From assembly GCA_900549235.1 (NCBI GenBank), contig URNT01000018.1, forward strand, positions 1 to 64,000: DNA of 64,000 nt, written 5' to 3'. Shown piece by piece: positions 16,818 through 26,160 of the stretch. Position 1 is the first letter of the stretch. Each line of letters starts with the position of its first letter. Under the pieces are notes generated by a model that saw nothing but the letters and a program-made list of their open reading frames with translations, ran no database searches and was not told where the DNA came from. The stretch comes from an uncultured Clostridium sp. GTDB taxonomy: Bacteria > Bacillota > Clostridia > Lachnospirales > Lachnospiraceae. A program made the position numbers and the translations under genes.

Positions 16818-18065
16818 ATGACCTACACAGGATACCAGCTTATCTGGCTGTTTTTCTCCTATTCCTTCCTTGGCTGGTGCCTGGAGACGGCAGGGGCGGC
16901 CATGAAGCAGAAGCGGTTTGTAAACCGGGGACTTGTCAATGGTCCTTTATGCGTGATCTACGGGATCTGCGCCCTGGGGATCGCCCTGTCCGGGCGGGAA
17001 CTGACAGGGGTCTGGCTGTTTGCAGGGGCGGCTGTCTTTACCACAGCGGTGGAATGGATGGCCGGCCATCTGATCGAGCGGCTGTACCATGAACGCTGGT
17101 GGGACTATTCCGGGATCCGGTGGAATCTGGATGGCTATGTCTGCCTCCCTATGTCCCTTGTCTGGGGGTGTCTCGGATATATTTCCATGAAATGGGGGAA
17201 TCATTTTCTGATCCGCCTTTTTGACCAGATCCCCGCTGTCTGGGCCAGGGCGGGAATCTGGATCCTCCTTGGCGCCCTGATTCTGGATGCAGGAGCCAGT
17301 CTGGCTATTCTTTCAGGGAAAAGCCCCAGGGCAGAGCACTGGAGGCAGGTGGATGCCTGGTTTGACAGGATCAGCCTTCGGATCGAAGGGCGTTTTCAGC
17401 GGGCCTATGCGGCCAGAGGAGGAGAGAAGGAGGAGGAGCGGTGTGAGTTTCACCAGCTGATCCTTCTCTTTGTTGCCGGTGCCTTTCTGGGGGATCTGAC
17501 AGAGACCCTGTTCTGCCGTGTTACAGCAGGGGTGTGGATGAGCCGCAGCAGCGTGGTGTACGGGCCCTTCAGTATTGTCTGGGGGCTGGCCATTGCCTTG
17601 GTTACGGCCTCTCTTTACCGGTACCGTGACAGAGGAGACAGCTTTCTTTTCTGCGCCGGAACCGTCCTTGGAGGAGTATACGAGTACCTGTGCAGCGTCT
17701 TTACGGAGCTGGCCTTTGGAACCGTATTCTGGGATTACAGCAAGATCCCCTTTAACCTGGGAGGCAGGATCAATCTTTTATACTGCTTTTTCTGGGGAAT
17801 CGCCGCCGTTGTCTGGTTTAAGCTTCTGTATCCCCGGCTCTGGGGCTGGATCTGCAGAATCCCCTTAAAGACCAGAAGGCTTCTTGCCTCCTTCCTGCTG
17901 CTTTTCATGGCGGCAGATATGGCTGTCTCCGCCGCCGCTCTCACAAGAGCCGCCCAGCGCCGGGAGCAGGTGCCTGCTGTAGAGAGCTGGCAGAGGGTGA
18001 TGGACGAGCATTTTGATGATGAACGCCTGAACCGGATCTATCCGAATGCCATTCAGGTGCCATAA
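16818..18065 (+). CDS. CmpB-type (putative ABC transporter type IV) membrane protein, duplicated
   Basis: This 415-residue membrane protein resembles the family called putative ABC-transporter type IV (CmpB-like). It seems to hold two tandem copies. Copy one (about 1-145) has FFSYSFLGWCLETAGAA, a VNGPLCVIYGICALG turn and WWDYSGIRWNLDGYVCLPMS. Copy two (about 210-345) repeats this as LGDLTETLFCR, VVYGPFSIVWGLA and FWDYSKIPFNLGGRINLLYC. A last hydrophobic helix follows. No ATPase gene adjoins it, so a transport role is unproven. ATG 16818 follows an AAGGA site. Confidence 0.75.
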   Translation: MTYTGYQLIWLFFSYSFLGWCLETAGAAMKQKRFVNRGLVNGPLCVIYGICALGIALSGRELTGVWLFAGAAVFTTAVEWMAGHLIERLYHERWWDYSGIRWNLDGYVCLPMSLVWGCLGYISMKWGNHFLIRLFDQIPAVWARAGIWILLGALILDAGASLAILSGKSPRAEHWRQVDAWFDRISLRIEGRFQRAYAARGGEKEEERCEFHQLILLFVAGAFLGDLTETLFCRVTAGVWMSRSSVVYGPFSIVWGLAIALVTASLYRYRDRGDSFLFCAGTVLGGVYEYLCSVFTELAFGTVFWDYSKIPFNLGGRINLLYCFFWGIAAVVWFKLLYPRLWGWICRIPLKTRRLLASFLLLFMAADMAVSAAALTRAAQRREQVPAVESWQRVMDEHFDDERLNRIYPNAIQVP

Positions 18066-18077
18066 CACGCCCCAGCC

Positions 18078-18106
18078 TATGAAATTGTCAAAATTTATGC
18101 TATAAT
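18078..18106 (+). promoter_or_regulatory. Extended -10 promoter before the dGTPase-like gene
   Basis: A TATAAT (18101-18106) is preceded by TGC (extended -10). The -35 (TATGAA at 18078) is poor. About 100 bases of untranslated leader follow before the start. Confidence 0.5.
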
Positions 18107-18209
18107 AGAACCACTTGGCCGGCCATTTTGCTTATTTCTACATTTTTTTAAGAAATTTGTAGTAAAATGCAGTCTGCCACAATATAATGATAAGGACAGG
18201 AGTGGGTCT

Positions 18210-19220
18210 ATGAATATCAGGGAATCATTGGAAGCATTGGAGGAGCAGACCCTGAGCCCCTATGCATCCCTAAGCAGCCGGACCAGAGGGCGGGACCGGA
18301 AGGAGCCTCTCTGCGACATCCGCCCCGAGTATCAGAGGGACCGGGACAGGATTCTTCACTGCAAGGCATTTCGCAGACTGAAGCACAAGACCCAGGTATT
18401 TCTGGCACCGGAGGGAGATCATTACAGGACCAGGCTGACCCATACCCTGGAGGTGGCTCAGATTGCCAGGACTATCGCAAAGTCCCTGCGGCTTAATGAA
18501 AGCCTGGCTGAGGCTGCCGCTCTGGGCCATGACCTGGGCCATACCCCCTTTGGCCATTCGGGAGAGGCCGTGTTAAATGAAATCTGCGAGGAGGGATTTT
18601 CCCACTACAGGCAGAGCGTGCGCATTGTGGAGGTTCTTGAAAAGGATGGCCAGGGCCTGAATCTGACCTGGGAGGTACGGGACGGGATCCTGAACCACAG
18701 AACATCAGGGAACCCTTCCACCCTGGAGGGGCGGATCGTCCGTCTTTCCGATAAAATCGCCTATATCAACCACGATATTGACGATGCCATCCGGGCCCGT
18801 CTGTTCAAAGAGGAGGATCTTCCCGGAAAGTATACGGATGTGCTGGGACACAGCGTCAGGGAGCGGCTGGACACCATGATCCGGGATATTATTTTAAACA
18901 GCATGGACCGGCCGGTGATCGCCATGTCAGAGGGGATGGAGGAGGCCATGCAGGGGCTGCGGCAGTGGATGTTTGCCAATGTATATAAAAGCGACATTCC
19001 CAAGGCGGAGGAAAAGAAGGCCCAGCATATGATCGCCCAGCTTTACGGATATTATATGAAGCATATCGAAAAGCTTCCGGTGGAATATGTACTCCTTATG
19101 GTGAATGGAGGAGAGAAAAAGTCCCGGGTGGTCTGCGATTATATTGCCGGCATGAGCGATATTTATGCCATTGACCAGTTCGAGGAATTATTTGTCCCCA
19201 AGCGGTGGAATATTTACTGA
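18210..19220 (+). CDS. dGTPase-like HD phosphohydrolase
   Basis: This 336-residue protein is a deoxyguanosinetriphosphate triphosphohydrolase-like HD enzyme. Metal-binding residues are visible in RTRLTHTLEVAQIARTI (His) and AAALGHDLGHTPFGHSGE (His-Asp and downstream His). It would hydrolyse dNTPs to nucleosides and triphosphate. It lies 21 bases before dnaG, a pairing often seen in clostridia and consistent with a role in nucleotide pools at replication. Substrate specificity is not readable. Confidence 0.9.
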   Translation: MNIRESLEALEEQTLSPYASLSSRTRGRDRKEPLCDIRPEYQRDRDRILHCKAFRRLKHKTQVFLAPEGDHYRTRLTHTLEVAQIARTIAKSLRLNESLAEAAALGHDLGHTPFGHSGEAVLNEICEEGFSHYRQSVRIVEVLEKDGQGLNLTWEVRDGILNHRTSGNPSTLEGRIVRLSDKIAYINHDIDDAIRARLFKEEDLPGKYTDVLGHSVRERLDTMIRDIILNSMDRPVIAMSEGMEEAMQGLRQWMFANVYKSDIPKAEEKKAQHMIAQLYGYYMKHIEKLPVEYVLLMVNGGEKKSRVVCDYIAGMSDIYAIDQFEELFVPKRWNIY

Positions 19221-19241
19221 TGGAAGAAGGGAGATGATAAA

Positions 19242-21095
19242 ATGTACTATCCTGATGAAGTTATAGAGGAGGTACGGATGAAAAATGACATTGTGGATGT
19301 AATTTCCGGGTATGTAAAGCTTCAGAAAAAGGGCGCCAACTACTTTGGCCTATGCCCCTTCCATAATGAAAAATCCCCTTCCTTTTCCGTATCCCCCGGA
19401 AAGCAGATGTATTACTGCTTCGGCTGCGGCGCAGGGGGAAATGTCCTCACCTTTGTGATGGAATACGAAAACTATACCTTTCAGGAGGCCCTGCAGTCCC
19501 TGGCCGACCGGGCGGGTGTGGCCCTTCCGAAAATGGAATACGGCAGGGAGGCAAGGGAGCAGGCAGAATTCAGGGCAAGGCTTTTAGAGGTGAATAAGCT
19601 GGCTGCCAACTATTTTTATTTCCAGATGAAAAATAATCCCCACGGCCGGGCCGGATATGAGTATTTCCATGACAAACGGGGGCTTACAGATGAGACCATC
19701 CTCCGCTTCGGACTGGGCTATGCCAATAAGACCAGCGACGATCTCTACCGCTTTTTAAAGGAGAAGGGCTATGAGGACGCGTTTTTAAAGGAGACAGGCC
19801 TTGTGACCATCGAGGAGCGGGGAGGACGGGATAAGTTCTGGAACCGGGTCATGTTCCCTATTATGGACGTGAATAACCGGGTTATCGGCTTTGGAGGCCG
19901 TGTGATGGGGGATGGGGAGCCAAAATATCTGAATTCCCCGGAGACCCGCCTCTTTGATAAAAGCCGCAGCCTTTACGGCCTGAATTACGCCAGGACTACC
20001 AGGGAGCGGTTCATGCTGATCTGCGAGGGCTACCTGGATGTGATCTCCCTTCATCAGGCCGGTTTTACCAATGCAGTGGCCTCCCTTGGTACAGCCTTTA
20101 CCAGCCAGCACGCGGGGATTCTGAAACGCTACACAGATCAGGTGATCCTGACCTATGACAGCGACGGAGCCGGTGTGAAGGCGGCTCTCAGAGCGATTCC
20201 CATTCTCAGGGAGGCAGGGATCTCCATCAAGGTGCTGAATATGAAGCCCTATAAGGATCCCGATGAATTTATTAAAAATATGGGGGCAGAGGCATTTTCT
20301 CAAAGGATCCGGGAAGCCAAAAACAGCTTTCTGTTTGAGATCGATGTGCTCAGACGGGATTACCAGATGGAGGACCCAGAGCAGAAGACCCGTTTCTATC
20401 AGGAGACCGCCAGAAAGCTCCTTCAGTTCGGGGAGCCTCTGGAGCGGGATAATTACCTTCAGGCTGTTTCCAGGGAGCATATGATCCCGGAGCAGGAGCT
20501 GCGCCAGCTGGTGAACCGGATGGGCATGAGCCTGGGTTTAAAGGCAGGGGACAGTTATCAGACAGACCACAGAGGAAGAAGCGGTACCCGGGAGGCCAGG
20601 GAGACAGGGGCTCATGAGGAGGGACAGGCCTCCTACAGCTCCCGCCCGGAGACAGGAAAGGGGCGCAGGCCTGACAGAGAGGACGGGATCCGCCGTTCCC
20701 AGAGGCTGCTCCTTACCTGGCTGATCGAGGAGCCGTCTCTCTTTGACAAGATAAAGGGTATTATTACCGCGGACGATTTTGTAGAGGAGCTGTACCATCA
20801 GGTGGCCGCCATGGTCTTTGAAGGCCATGAGGCGGGAAGTGTAAACCCGGCGGGGATTTTAAGCCGCTTTATCAATGATGAGGATCAGTATAAGGAGGTT
20901 GCAGCTCTTTTCAATGCCAGCTTAAAGGAGTCGCTGAGCAATGAGGAGCAAAAGAAGGCATTTTCAGAAACTGTAATGAAGGTGAAAAAGAACAGCCTGG
21001 ATACGGCCAGCAGGAACGCCAGAGATATTGGGCAGCTGCAGGAGATCATCCGTCAGCAGGCTGCATTAAAGCAGCTTCACCTTTCTCTGGATTAA
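19242..21095 (+). CDS. dnaG: DNA primase
   Basis: This 617-residue enzyme makes RNA primers at the replication fork. The N-terminal zinc ribbon is complete (CPFHNEKSPSFSVSPGKQMY then CFGCGAGG), the central catalytic domain carries the family motif FWNRVMFPIMD, and the TOPRIM part has LICEGYLDVISLHQAG and TYDSDGAG with acidic metal ligands. A charged linker (about residues 430-490) leads to a C-terminal helicase-binding domain. ATG 19242 follows GAAGGGAG. It forms the macromolecular-synthesis operon with rpoD. Confidence 0.96.
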   Translation: MYYPDEVIEEVRMKNDIVDVISGYVKLQKKGANYFGLCPFHNEKSPSFSVSPGKQMYYCFGCGAGGNVLTFVMEYENYTFQEALQSLADRAGVALPKMEYGREAREQAEFRARLLEVNKLAANYFYFQMKNNPHGRAGYEYFHDKRGLTDETILRFGLGYANKTSDDLYRFLKEKGYEDAFLKETGLVTIEERGGRDKFWNRVMFPIMDVNNRVIGFGGRVMGDGEPKYLNSPETRLFDKSRSLYGLNYARTTRERFMLICEGYLDVISLHQAGFTNAVASLGTAFTSQHAGILKRYTDQVILTYDSDGAGVKAALRAIPILREAGISIKVLNMKPYKDPDEFIKNMGAEAFSQRIREAKNSFLFEIDVLRRDYQMEDPEQKTRFYQETARKLLQFGEPLERDNYLQAVSREHMIPEQELRQLVNRMGMSLGLKAGDSYQTDHRGRSGTREARETGAHEEGQASYSSRPETGKGRRPDREDGIRRSQRLLLTWLIEEPSLFDKIKGIITADDFVEELYHQVAAMVFEGHEAGSVNPAGILSRFINDEDQYKEVAALFNASLKESLSNEEQKKAFSETVMKVKKNSLDTASRNARDIGQLQEIIRQQAALKQLHLSLD

Positions 21096-21127
21096 AGCGC
21101 GTGGCGCCTTACAGGAAGGATAGGACT

Positions 21128-22243
21128 ATGGAGGGGACAACAGGATTGGAAGAAAGGATGGCAGTGCTTTTAGCAGAGGCCAGAAAGAAAAAGGACGTAC
21201 TGGAATACAGGGAGATCCTGGGCTTCTTCGGACAGGAAAAGCCGTCAGCAGAGCAGATGGACCAGATTTTTGACTATCTGGAGCAGAATAAGGTGGATGT
21301 GCTGGGGTCAGGAGACGCAGAGGAGCTGGATGAGGAGCTGTTCGAGGACGGCCTTGAGGAGGATGAAGAGCTGGATATGGAGCATCTGGATCTGTCCGTT
21401 CCCGAAGGGGTAAGCCTGGAGGATCCGGTGCGTATGTATCTGAAGGAGATTGGAAAAATCCCTCTTCTTTCCATGGAGGAGGAGATTGAGCTTGCGAAAA
21501 GGATGGAGCTTGGGAGCAAGGAGGCAGGAAAACGGCTGGCAGAGTCCAACCTGCGCCTGGTGGTCAGCATTGCCAAGCGCTATTCCGGCAGGGGAATGCA
21601 GTTTCTGGATCTGATCCAGGAGGGGAACCTGGGACTGATAAAGGCGGTGGAGAAATTTGACTACACCAAGGGCTATAAGTTCAGTACATATGCCACCTGG
21701 TGGATCCGCCAGTCCATTACAAGGGCCATTGCCGACCAGGGACGGACCATCCGTATCCCGGTTCATATGGTAGAGACCATCAACCGCCTGGTGCGTACCT
21801 CCAGGCAGCTTCTCCAGGAGCTGGGACGTGAGCCGTCCATCCAGGAGATTGCAGACAGGGTGCAGCTGCCTCCGGAGCGGGTGGGGGAGATCCTTAAAAT
21901 GTCCCAGGAGCCGGTATCCCTGGAAACTCCCGTAGGAGAGGAGGAGGACAGCCATCTGGGCGATTTTATACAGGATGACCATGTGGCTATCCCTCAGGAG
22001 GCGGCTGCCTTTTCCCTGCTTCACGAGCAGCTCATGGAGGTGCTTAATGGGCTGACAGATCGGGAGCAGAAGGTGCTCCGCCTGCGGTTCGGCCTGGACG
22101 ACGGCCTGCCAAGGACCCTGGAGGAGGTAGGAAAGGAATTTCATGTAACCAGGGAACGGATCCGTCAGATCGAGGCCAAAGCCCTAAGAAAGCTGCGCCA
22201 CCCAAGCCGCAGTAAAAAATTAAAGGATTATCTGGATGAATAA
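21128..22243 (+). CDS. rpoD: Primary sigma factor (sigma-70 / SigA)
   Basis: This 371-residue protein is the housekeeping sigma factor. Regions are recognisable: 1.2 (DPVRMYLKEIGKIPLLSMEE), 2 (AKRYSGRGMQFLDLIQEGN, then YKFSTYATWWIRQSITRAI for -10 recognition), 3 (PVHMVETINRLVRTSRQLLQ) and 4.2 with the helix-turn-helix EVGKEFHVTRERIRQIEAKA. The N-terminus has an acidic stretch, with region 1.1 shortened as in Firmicutes. ATG 21128 is used because the ribosome site AGGAAGGATAGGA lies between it and an upstream in-frame GTG. Its stop overlaps trmK. Confidence 0.97.
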   Translation: MEGTTGLEERMAVLLAEARKKKDVLEYREILGFFGQEKPSAEQMDQIFDYLEQNKVDVLGSGDAEELDEELFEDGLEEDEELDMEHLDLSVPEGVSLEDPVRMYLKEIGKIPLLSMEEEIELAKRMELGSKEAGKRLAESNLRLVVSIAKRYSGRGMQFLDLIQEGNLGLIKAVEKFDYTKGYKFSTYATWWIRQSITRAIADQGRTIRIPVHMVETINRLVRTSRQLLQELGREPSIQEIADRVQLPPERVGEILKMSQEPVSLETPVGEEEDSHLGDFIQDDHVAIPQEAAAFSLLHEQLMEVLNGLTDREQKVLRLRFGLDDGLPRTLEEVGKEFHVTRERIRQIEAKALRKLRHPSRSKKLKDYLDE

Positions 22244-22940
22244 AATGGAATATAATGATAACAGAAGGCTTTCTGAGCGCCTTAAGCTGGTGGCAGCCTT
22301 TGTGCCTCAGGGAAGCCGGATCGCGGATATTGGAACAGACCACGCTTATGTGCCGATTTACCTGGCAGAGCAGGGGCGGATCGCCTCGGCTCTTGCCATG
22401 GATGTAAGGGAAGGCCCTCTTAAACGGGCCAGAGAGCATATCGCAGGATATAAGGGAGACTGCCCCATTGGGGTGCGTCTTAGTGACGGCCTTAAGGAGC
22501 TGAAGGCAGGTGAGGCGGATACGGTGATCATCGCCGGAATGGGAGGAGAGCTGGAGATTTCTATATTAGATGCCGGCCGTCATGTATGGGACAGCGTAAA
22601 AAGATGGATCCTGTCCCCTCAGTCAGACCTGGATAAGGTACGCCATTTCCTGGCAGACCATGGATTTTTTATTGACCAGGAGGCCATGCTTAAAGAAGAT
22701 GGGAAATTTTATACCGTTATGTCCGTAAGCCGGGGTGCCATGTCCTATGAAAAGGAGATTTATTACCGTTACGGGAAACGGCTGCTGGAAAAAAAGGATC
22801 CGGTTCTGGAGGAATATCTGAAAAAAGAGGAAGGACGGCTAAAGGGGATATTAGAGCAGCTTTCAGAGAACCATCCCGCTGCCGCAGAACGTCTGGCAGA
22901 GCTGTCCCTTGTAAAGGAGGCCCAGCATGAAATGCAGTGA
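22236..22940 (+). CDS. trmK: tRNA (adenine22-N1)-methyltransferase TrmK
   Basis: This 234-residue SAM-dependent enzyme methylates A22 in tRNA. Family markers are SRIADIGTDHAYVPIYLAEQ, the catalytic-site pattern VIIAGMGGELEISIL and the WILSPQSDL segment. It overlaps the rpoD stop by eight bases and the next gene by fourteen, showing translational coupling. ATG 22236 has AAAGG about ten bases upstream; ATG 22245 is a weaker alternative. Confidence 0.92.
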   Translation: MNKMEYNDNRRLSERLKLVAAFVPQGSRIADIGTDHAYVPIYLAEQGRIASALAMDVREGPLKRAREHIAGYKGDCPIGVRLSDGLKELKAGEADTVIIAGMGGELEISILDAGRHVWDSVKRWILSPQSDLDKVRHFLADHGFFIDQEAMLKEDGKFYTVMSVSRGAMSYEKEIYYRYGKRLLEKKDPVLEEYLKKEEGRLKGILEQLSENHPAAAERLAELSLVKEAQHEMQ

Positions 22941-23727
22941 TATAGTCAAATTGTTAAGCGAACTGGCCCCGGAGTCCTGTGCCTGTGACTGGGATAATCC
23001 GGGACTTCTGGCAGGGAGGAGCGATAAGGAGGTAAAAACTATCTATATTGCCCTAGATGCCACAGATGAGGTGGTGGAGGCTGCTGTGAACTGCGGGGCG
23101 GATATGCTCCTGACTCATCATCCCCTGATCTTTAAAGCCATAAAAAAGGTCAATGATCAGAATTTTATCACCAGGCGCCTGGTACGCCTGATTCAGGCGG
23201 ATATTTCCTATTACGCCATGCACACCAACTTTGATTCGGCACCGGGCTGTATGGCAGATCTGGCGGCAGGCAAGCTGGGGCTGACAGACTGCCTGCCCTT
23301 AGAGTCTCTGGGCCAGCTGGCAGAGAGCCCCTACGGCGTCGGAAAAACAGGCTTTCTGGCAGAGCCTATGACAGTCAGGGAGCTGGGGCAGTTTGTAAAA
23401 GAAGCCTTCCACCTTCCCTTTGCCCAGATCTACGGTCCGGCCCTTTTGGATCAGACGGTCAGCCGCGTCTCTGTCTGCCCCGGAGCCGGGGGGAGTGAGA
23501 TCGAAGGCGCCCTGGCTGCCGGTTCCCAGGCTCTTATAACCGGAGACATCAGCCATCACCAGGGGATCGACGCCGCAGCCAGAGGCATGGCTGTTATAGA
23601 CGGCGGCCACTACGGCTTGGAACAGATGTTTATCCCCTTTATGGAGGAATACCTTAAAAACAGGCTGAAGGATCAGGGAATCCTTCTGATTCCCGCAAAG
23701 GAGGCCTGGCCTACAGTTCTTATATAG
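22927..23727 (+). CDS. Nif3-like dinuclear metal center protein
   Basis: This 266-residue protein is a Nif3/YqfO-like (DUF34) protein, a widespread family with two metals in each subunit; the true role is still debated. Ligand patterns are present: DMLLTHHPLIFK early, CDWDNPGLLAG, and GDISHHQGIDAAARGMAVID plus GHYGLEQ late. The short version without the inserted PII-like domain is used here. It starts inside trmK with AAAGGAGG, the common trmK-nif3 pair. Confidence 0.9.
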   Translation: MKCSDIVKLLSELAPESCACDWDNPGLLAGRSDKEVKTIYIALDATDEVVEAAVNCGADMLLTHHPLIFKAIKKVNDQNFITRRLVRLIQADISYYAMHTNFDSAPGCMADLAAGKLGLTDCLPLESLGQLAESPYGVGKTGFLAEPMTVRELGQFVKEAFHLPFAQIYGPALLDQTVSRVSVCPGAGGSEIEGALAAGSQALITGDISHHQGIDAAARGMAVIDGGHYGLEQMFIPFMEEYLKNRLKDQGILLIPAKEAWPTVLI

Positions 23728-23757
23728 AGGGCTTATCCCTGAAAGGAGGCGCAGAAT

Positions 23758-25410
23758 ATGGTACATGTGATCATTGGTACAGAAGAAAGGGTATATCCCG
23801 AAGGCACTGCCTGGCTCCAGGTCGCTCTGGAATATCAGCCGCAGTATGAGGACGACATCCTGCTTGTAAAGGTAAACGGAAAGCTCAGAGAGCTTCACAA
23901 GGAGGTAAGTGAGGGGAGGGCAGAGTTTATTACGGCCCGCCAGAAGCCCGGTATGTCCGCCTATCAGAGAAGCGCCACCCTTTTGATGCTGAAGGCATTT
24001 TATGCGGTGGCAGGCAGCCAGAATGTAGAGAAGCTGATGGTGGATTTTTCTGTGGGGAAGGGATTTTTTGTGGAGGCTTCTGGAAACTTCACCATAACCC
24101 CGGAGCTTCTTTTGCAGGTAAAGGAAAAAATGAGGGAATATGTTTCCCAGCGCATCCCCATTGAAAAGCGCAGTGTAGGCACCGACGAGGCGGTGGAACT
24201 GTTCCGGCGCCACCGGATGTATGACAAGGCCCGTCTCTTTGCCTACCGCCGGGTATCACGGGTTAATATCTACAGCATAGACGGCTTTGAGGATTACTAC
24301 TATGGCTATATGGTGCCGGATACCGGGTATCTGAAATATTTTGACCTGATTCCCTACGAATACGGCTTTGTGCTTCTTCTCCCTGCTATGGCAGATCCCG
24401 GGCAGCTTCCTGCCTTTGAGCCTCAGGCAAAGCTCTTTGCCACTCTTTCCCAGTCCTCAGCCTGGGGAAAGAGGATGGATCTGGAAACGGTAGGCGCCTT
24501 AAATGACCGGATCGCTGCAGGGGATATTTCCCACCTGATCCTGATCCAGGAGGCCCTTCAGGAGCAGAAGATCGCCCAGATTGCCGCCTCCATCGCAGAT
24601 CGTCCCCATGTGCGTTTTGTTATGATCGCCGGTCCTTCCTCCTCAGGAAAGACTACCTTTTCCCACCGTCTGTCCATCCAGCTGGAGGCAGCAGGCTTAA
24701 AGCCTCATCCCATTGCTGTGGATAACTATTTTGTAAACCGTGTGAACAGCCCCAGGGACGCAGAGGGAAACTATGATTTTGAGTCCCTGGAATGTCTGGA
24801 TCTGGAGCTGTTTAACCGCCATATGACAGCTCTTTTAGCCGGTGAGCGGATCGAGCTTCCGGAGTATAATTTTAAGAAAGGGATCCGGGAATATAAGGGA
24901 GATTTCCTGCAGCTGAATGAAGGGGATATTCTGGTGATCGAGGGGATCCACTGCCTGAACGAAGCCCTTTCCTATGCCCTTCCCAAGGAGAGCAAGTATA
25001 AGATCTACATCAGCGCCCTGACTCAGCTGAATATCGACGAGCATAACCGGATTCCCACCACAGACGGAAGGCTTCTGCGCCGTATGGTGCGGGACGCCAG
25101 GACCAGGGGGACAAAGGCCCAGGAGACCATCAGGATGTGGCCTTCCGTCCGCCGGGGAGAGGAGCAGAATATTTTCCCCTTCCAGGAGGAGGCAGACGCC
25201 ATGTTTAATTCTGCCCTGGCCTACGAGCTGGCGGTGTTAAAGCAGTATGCGGAGCCCCTGCTGTTTGGGATTCCCAAGGATTCGGAGGAATATGTGGAGG
25301 CAAAGCGTCTCCTTAAATTCCTGGATTATTTCATCGGGGTCAGCAGCGAGGGGATCCCCTCCAATTCCATTCTTCGTGAGTTTATCGGAGGAAGCTGTCT
25401 GAAAGTGTAG
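23758..25410 (+). CDS. Nucleoside (uridine-type) kinase with N-terminal TGS/ThrRS-like domain
   Basis: This 550-residue protein pairs an N-terminal TGS and second-additional-like domain, as in threonyl-tRNA synthetase (residues 1-250 or so), with a C-terminal uridine-kinase-like P-loop domain. The P-loop is MIAGPSSSGKTTFSHRL (about residues 290-305), and YNFKKGIREYKG and EGIHCLNEAL are typical kinase segments. The family occurs in Firmicutes; it probably phosphorylates a nucleoside, the substrate being uncertain. ATG 23758 follows AAAGGAGG. Confidence 0.85.
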   Translation: MVHVIIGTEERVYPEGTAWLQVALEYQPQYEDDILLVKVNGKLRELHKEVSEGRAEFITARQKPGMSAYQRSATLLMLKAFYAVAGSQNVEKLMVDFSVGKGFFVEASGNFTITPELLLQVKEKMREYVSQRIPIEKRSVGTDEAVELFRRHRMYDKARLFAYRRVSRVNIYSIDGFEDYYYGYMVPDTGYLKYFDLIPYEYGFVLLLPAMADPGQLPAFEPQAKLFATLSQSSAWGKRMDLETVGALNDRIAAGDISHLILIQEALQEQKIAQIAASIADRPHVRFVMIAGPSSSGKTTFSHRLSIQLEAAGLKPHPIAVDNYFVNRVNSPRDAEGNYDFESLECLDLELFNRHMTALLAGERIELPEYNFKKGIREYKGDFLQLNEGDILVIEGIHCLNEALSYALPKESKYKIYISALTQLNIDEHNRIPTTDGRLLRRMVRDARTRGTKAQETIRMWPSVRRGEEQNIFPFQEEADAMFNSALAYELAVLKQYAEPLLFGIPKDSEEYVEAKRLLKFLDYFIGVSSEGIPSNSILREFIGGSCLKV

Positions 25411-25417
25411 AAATCTT

Positions 25418-25446
25418 TTGACAACCTGTGAAAGATGTGCTAAACT
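25418..25446 (+). promoter_or_regulatory. rnpB promoter
   Basis: TTGACA (25418-25423), 17 bases, TAAACT (25441-25446) with an upstream TGC extension. It sits just before the RNase P RNA. Confidence 0.8.
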
Positions 25447-25454
25447 GATAACCG

Positions 25455-25806
25455 CTGTGAGTAGGACAGATGGCCGCTGCTGCGATACCGAGAGGCCGCA
25501 GGAGAGGAAAGTCCGGGCTTCGCAGGGCAGGGTGCCAGATAACATCTGGCGGAGGCGACTCCAGGGACAGTGCAACAGAAATATACCGCCCTATTTTCGT
25601 AGGGTAAGGGTGGAAGGGCAGTGTAAGAGACTACCGCCCGTCTGGCAACAGACGGGGCACATGTAAACCCCATCCGAAGCAAGACCAAACAGGAAGCGTA
25701 TGGCGGCCCGTCAGCTTCCGGGTAGGTTGCTTGAGACTGCCGGTGACGGCAGTCCTAGATAGATGGCCATCCAACGACATAACCCGGCTTACCGTCCTGC
25801 TCACAG
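25455..25806 (+). ncRNA. rnpB: RNase P RNA (bacterial class A-like)
   Basis: Catalytic RNA that cleaves the 5' leaders of tRNA precursors. Conserved blocks appear in order: GAGAGGAAAGTCCGGGCT (from about 25491), ACAGAAATATACCGCC, GGTAAGGGTGGAA, GTAAACCCCATCCGAAGCAA with GACCAAACAGGAA, and GACATAACCCGGCTTA near the end. The outer helix P1 is directly visible: CTGTGAGTAGGAC (25455-25467) pairs with GTCCTGCTCACAG (25794-25806), 13 positions with one G-U. The ends are set by this helix and may be off by a few bases. Confidence 0.95.
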
Positions 25807-25911
25807 CATATTTTATACTCCTTGTCAGGTTAGACAGAAATCAAGCGCTATTCTCGGATGAAAATAGTGAATATCACTAAAAAACACACAATTATTTAGC
25901 TAAAATATATC

Positions 25912-25940
25912 TGGACGAAAAGCCCCATACCGAATATAAT
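25912..25940 (+). promoter_or_regulatory. Promoter of the riboswitch / xanthine dehydrogenase operon
   Basis: TGGACG (25912-25917), 17 bases, TATAAT (25935-25940). The 100 bases before it (25807-25911), after rnpB, are AT-rich and show nothing else. Confidence 0.65.
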
Positions 25941-25968
25941 AGATACAACTTCATAACACACATGATTT

Positions 25969-26055
25969 TGTATGTATATCCTGGGGATCGGCCCAGAGTC
26001 TCTACCAACTACCTTAAGAGTTGACTACATATTCTTTGTAGCCGACTCTTTTTTT
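25969..26055 (+). ncRNA. Purine riboswitch with intrinsic terminator (ON type)
   Basis: The aptamer matches the purine class. P1 pairs TATGTA (25971-25976) with TACATA (26026-26031); P2 is CTGGG/CCCAG; the core TCTACC (26001-26006) and P3 CAACT/AGTTG are followed by GAC at 26023-26025, with C26025 at the specificity position, as in guanine-type aptamers. L2 (GATCGG) and L3 (ACC) keep a GG-CC kissing pair. P2-L2 is about three bases shorter than the usual form. A terminator (26016-26055, T-run 26049-26055) reuses the 3' half of P3 and P1, so ligand binding should prevent termination. Confidence 0.85.
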
Positions 26056-26129
26056 GCGTATTTATTTACAAATATGTGTCTGGATCGTTCCGGTTTGTCG
26101 CTGCAGAGAAGGTGCAAGACAGCAGGGAA

Positions 26130-26160
26130 GAGGGTCCGGCAGACGGGCTCTCTATTTTTA
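26130..26160 (+). other. Second hairpin before the xanthine dehydrogenase gene
   Basis: GAGGGTCCG (26130-26138) pairs with CGGGCTCTC (26144-26152) with two G-U pairs and a GCAGA loop; TATTTTTA follows. It could be a weak second terminator or simply leader structure. Confidence 0.4.

Noticed and set aside
18117..18125. GGCCGGCC as a third copy of the hairpin repeat
   Set aside because: Only the core is shared; no facing arm or flanks match.
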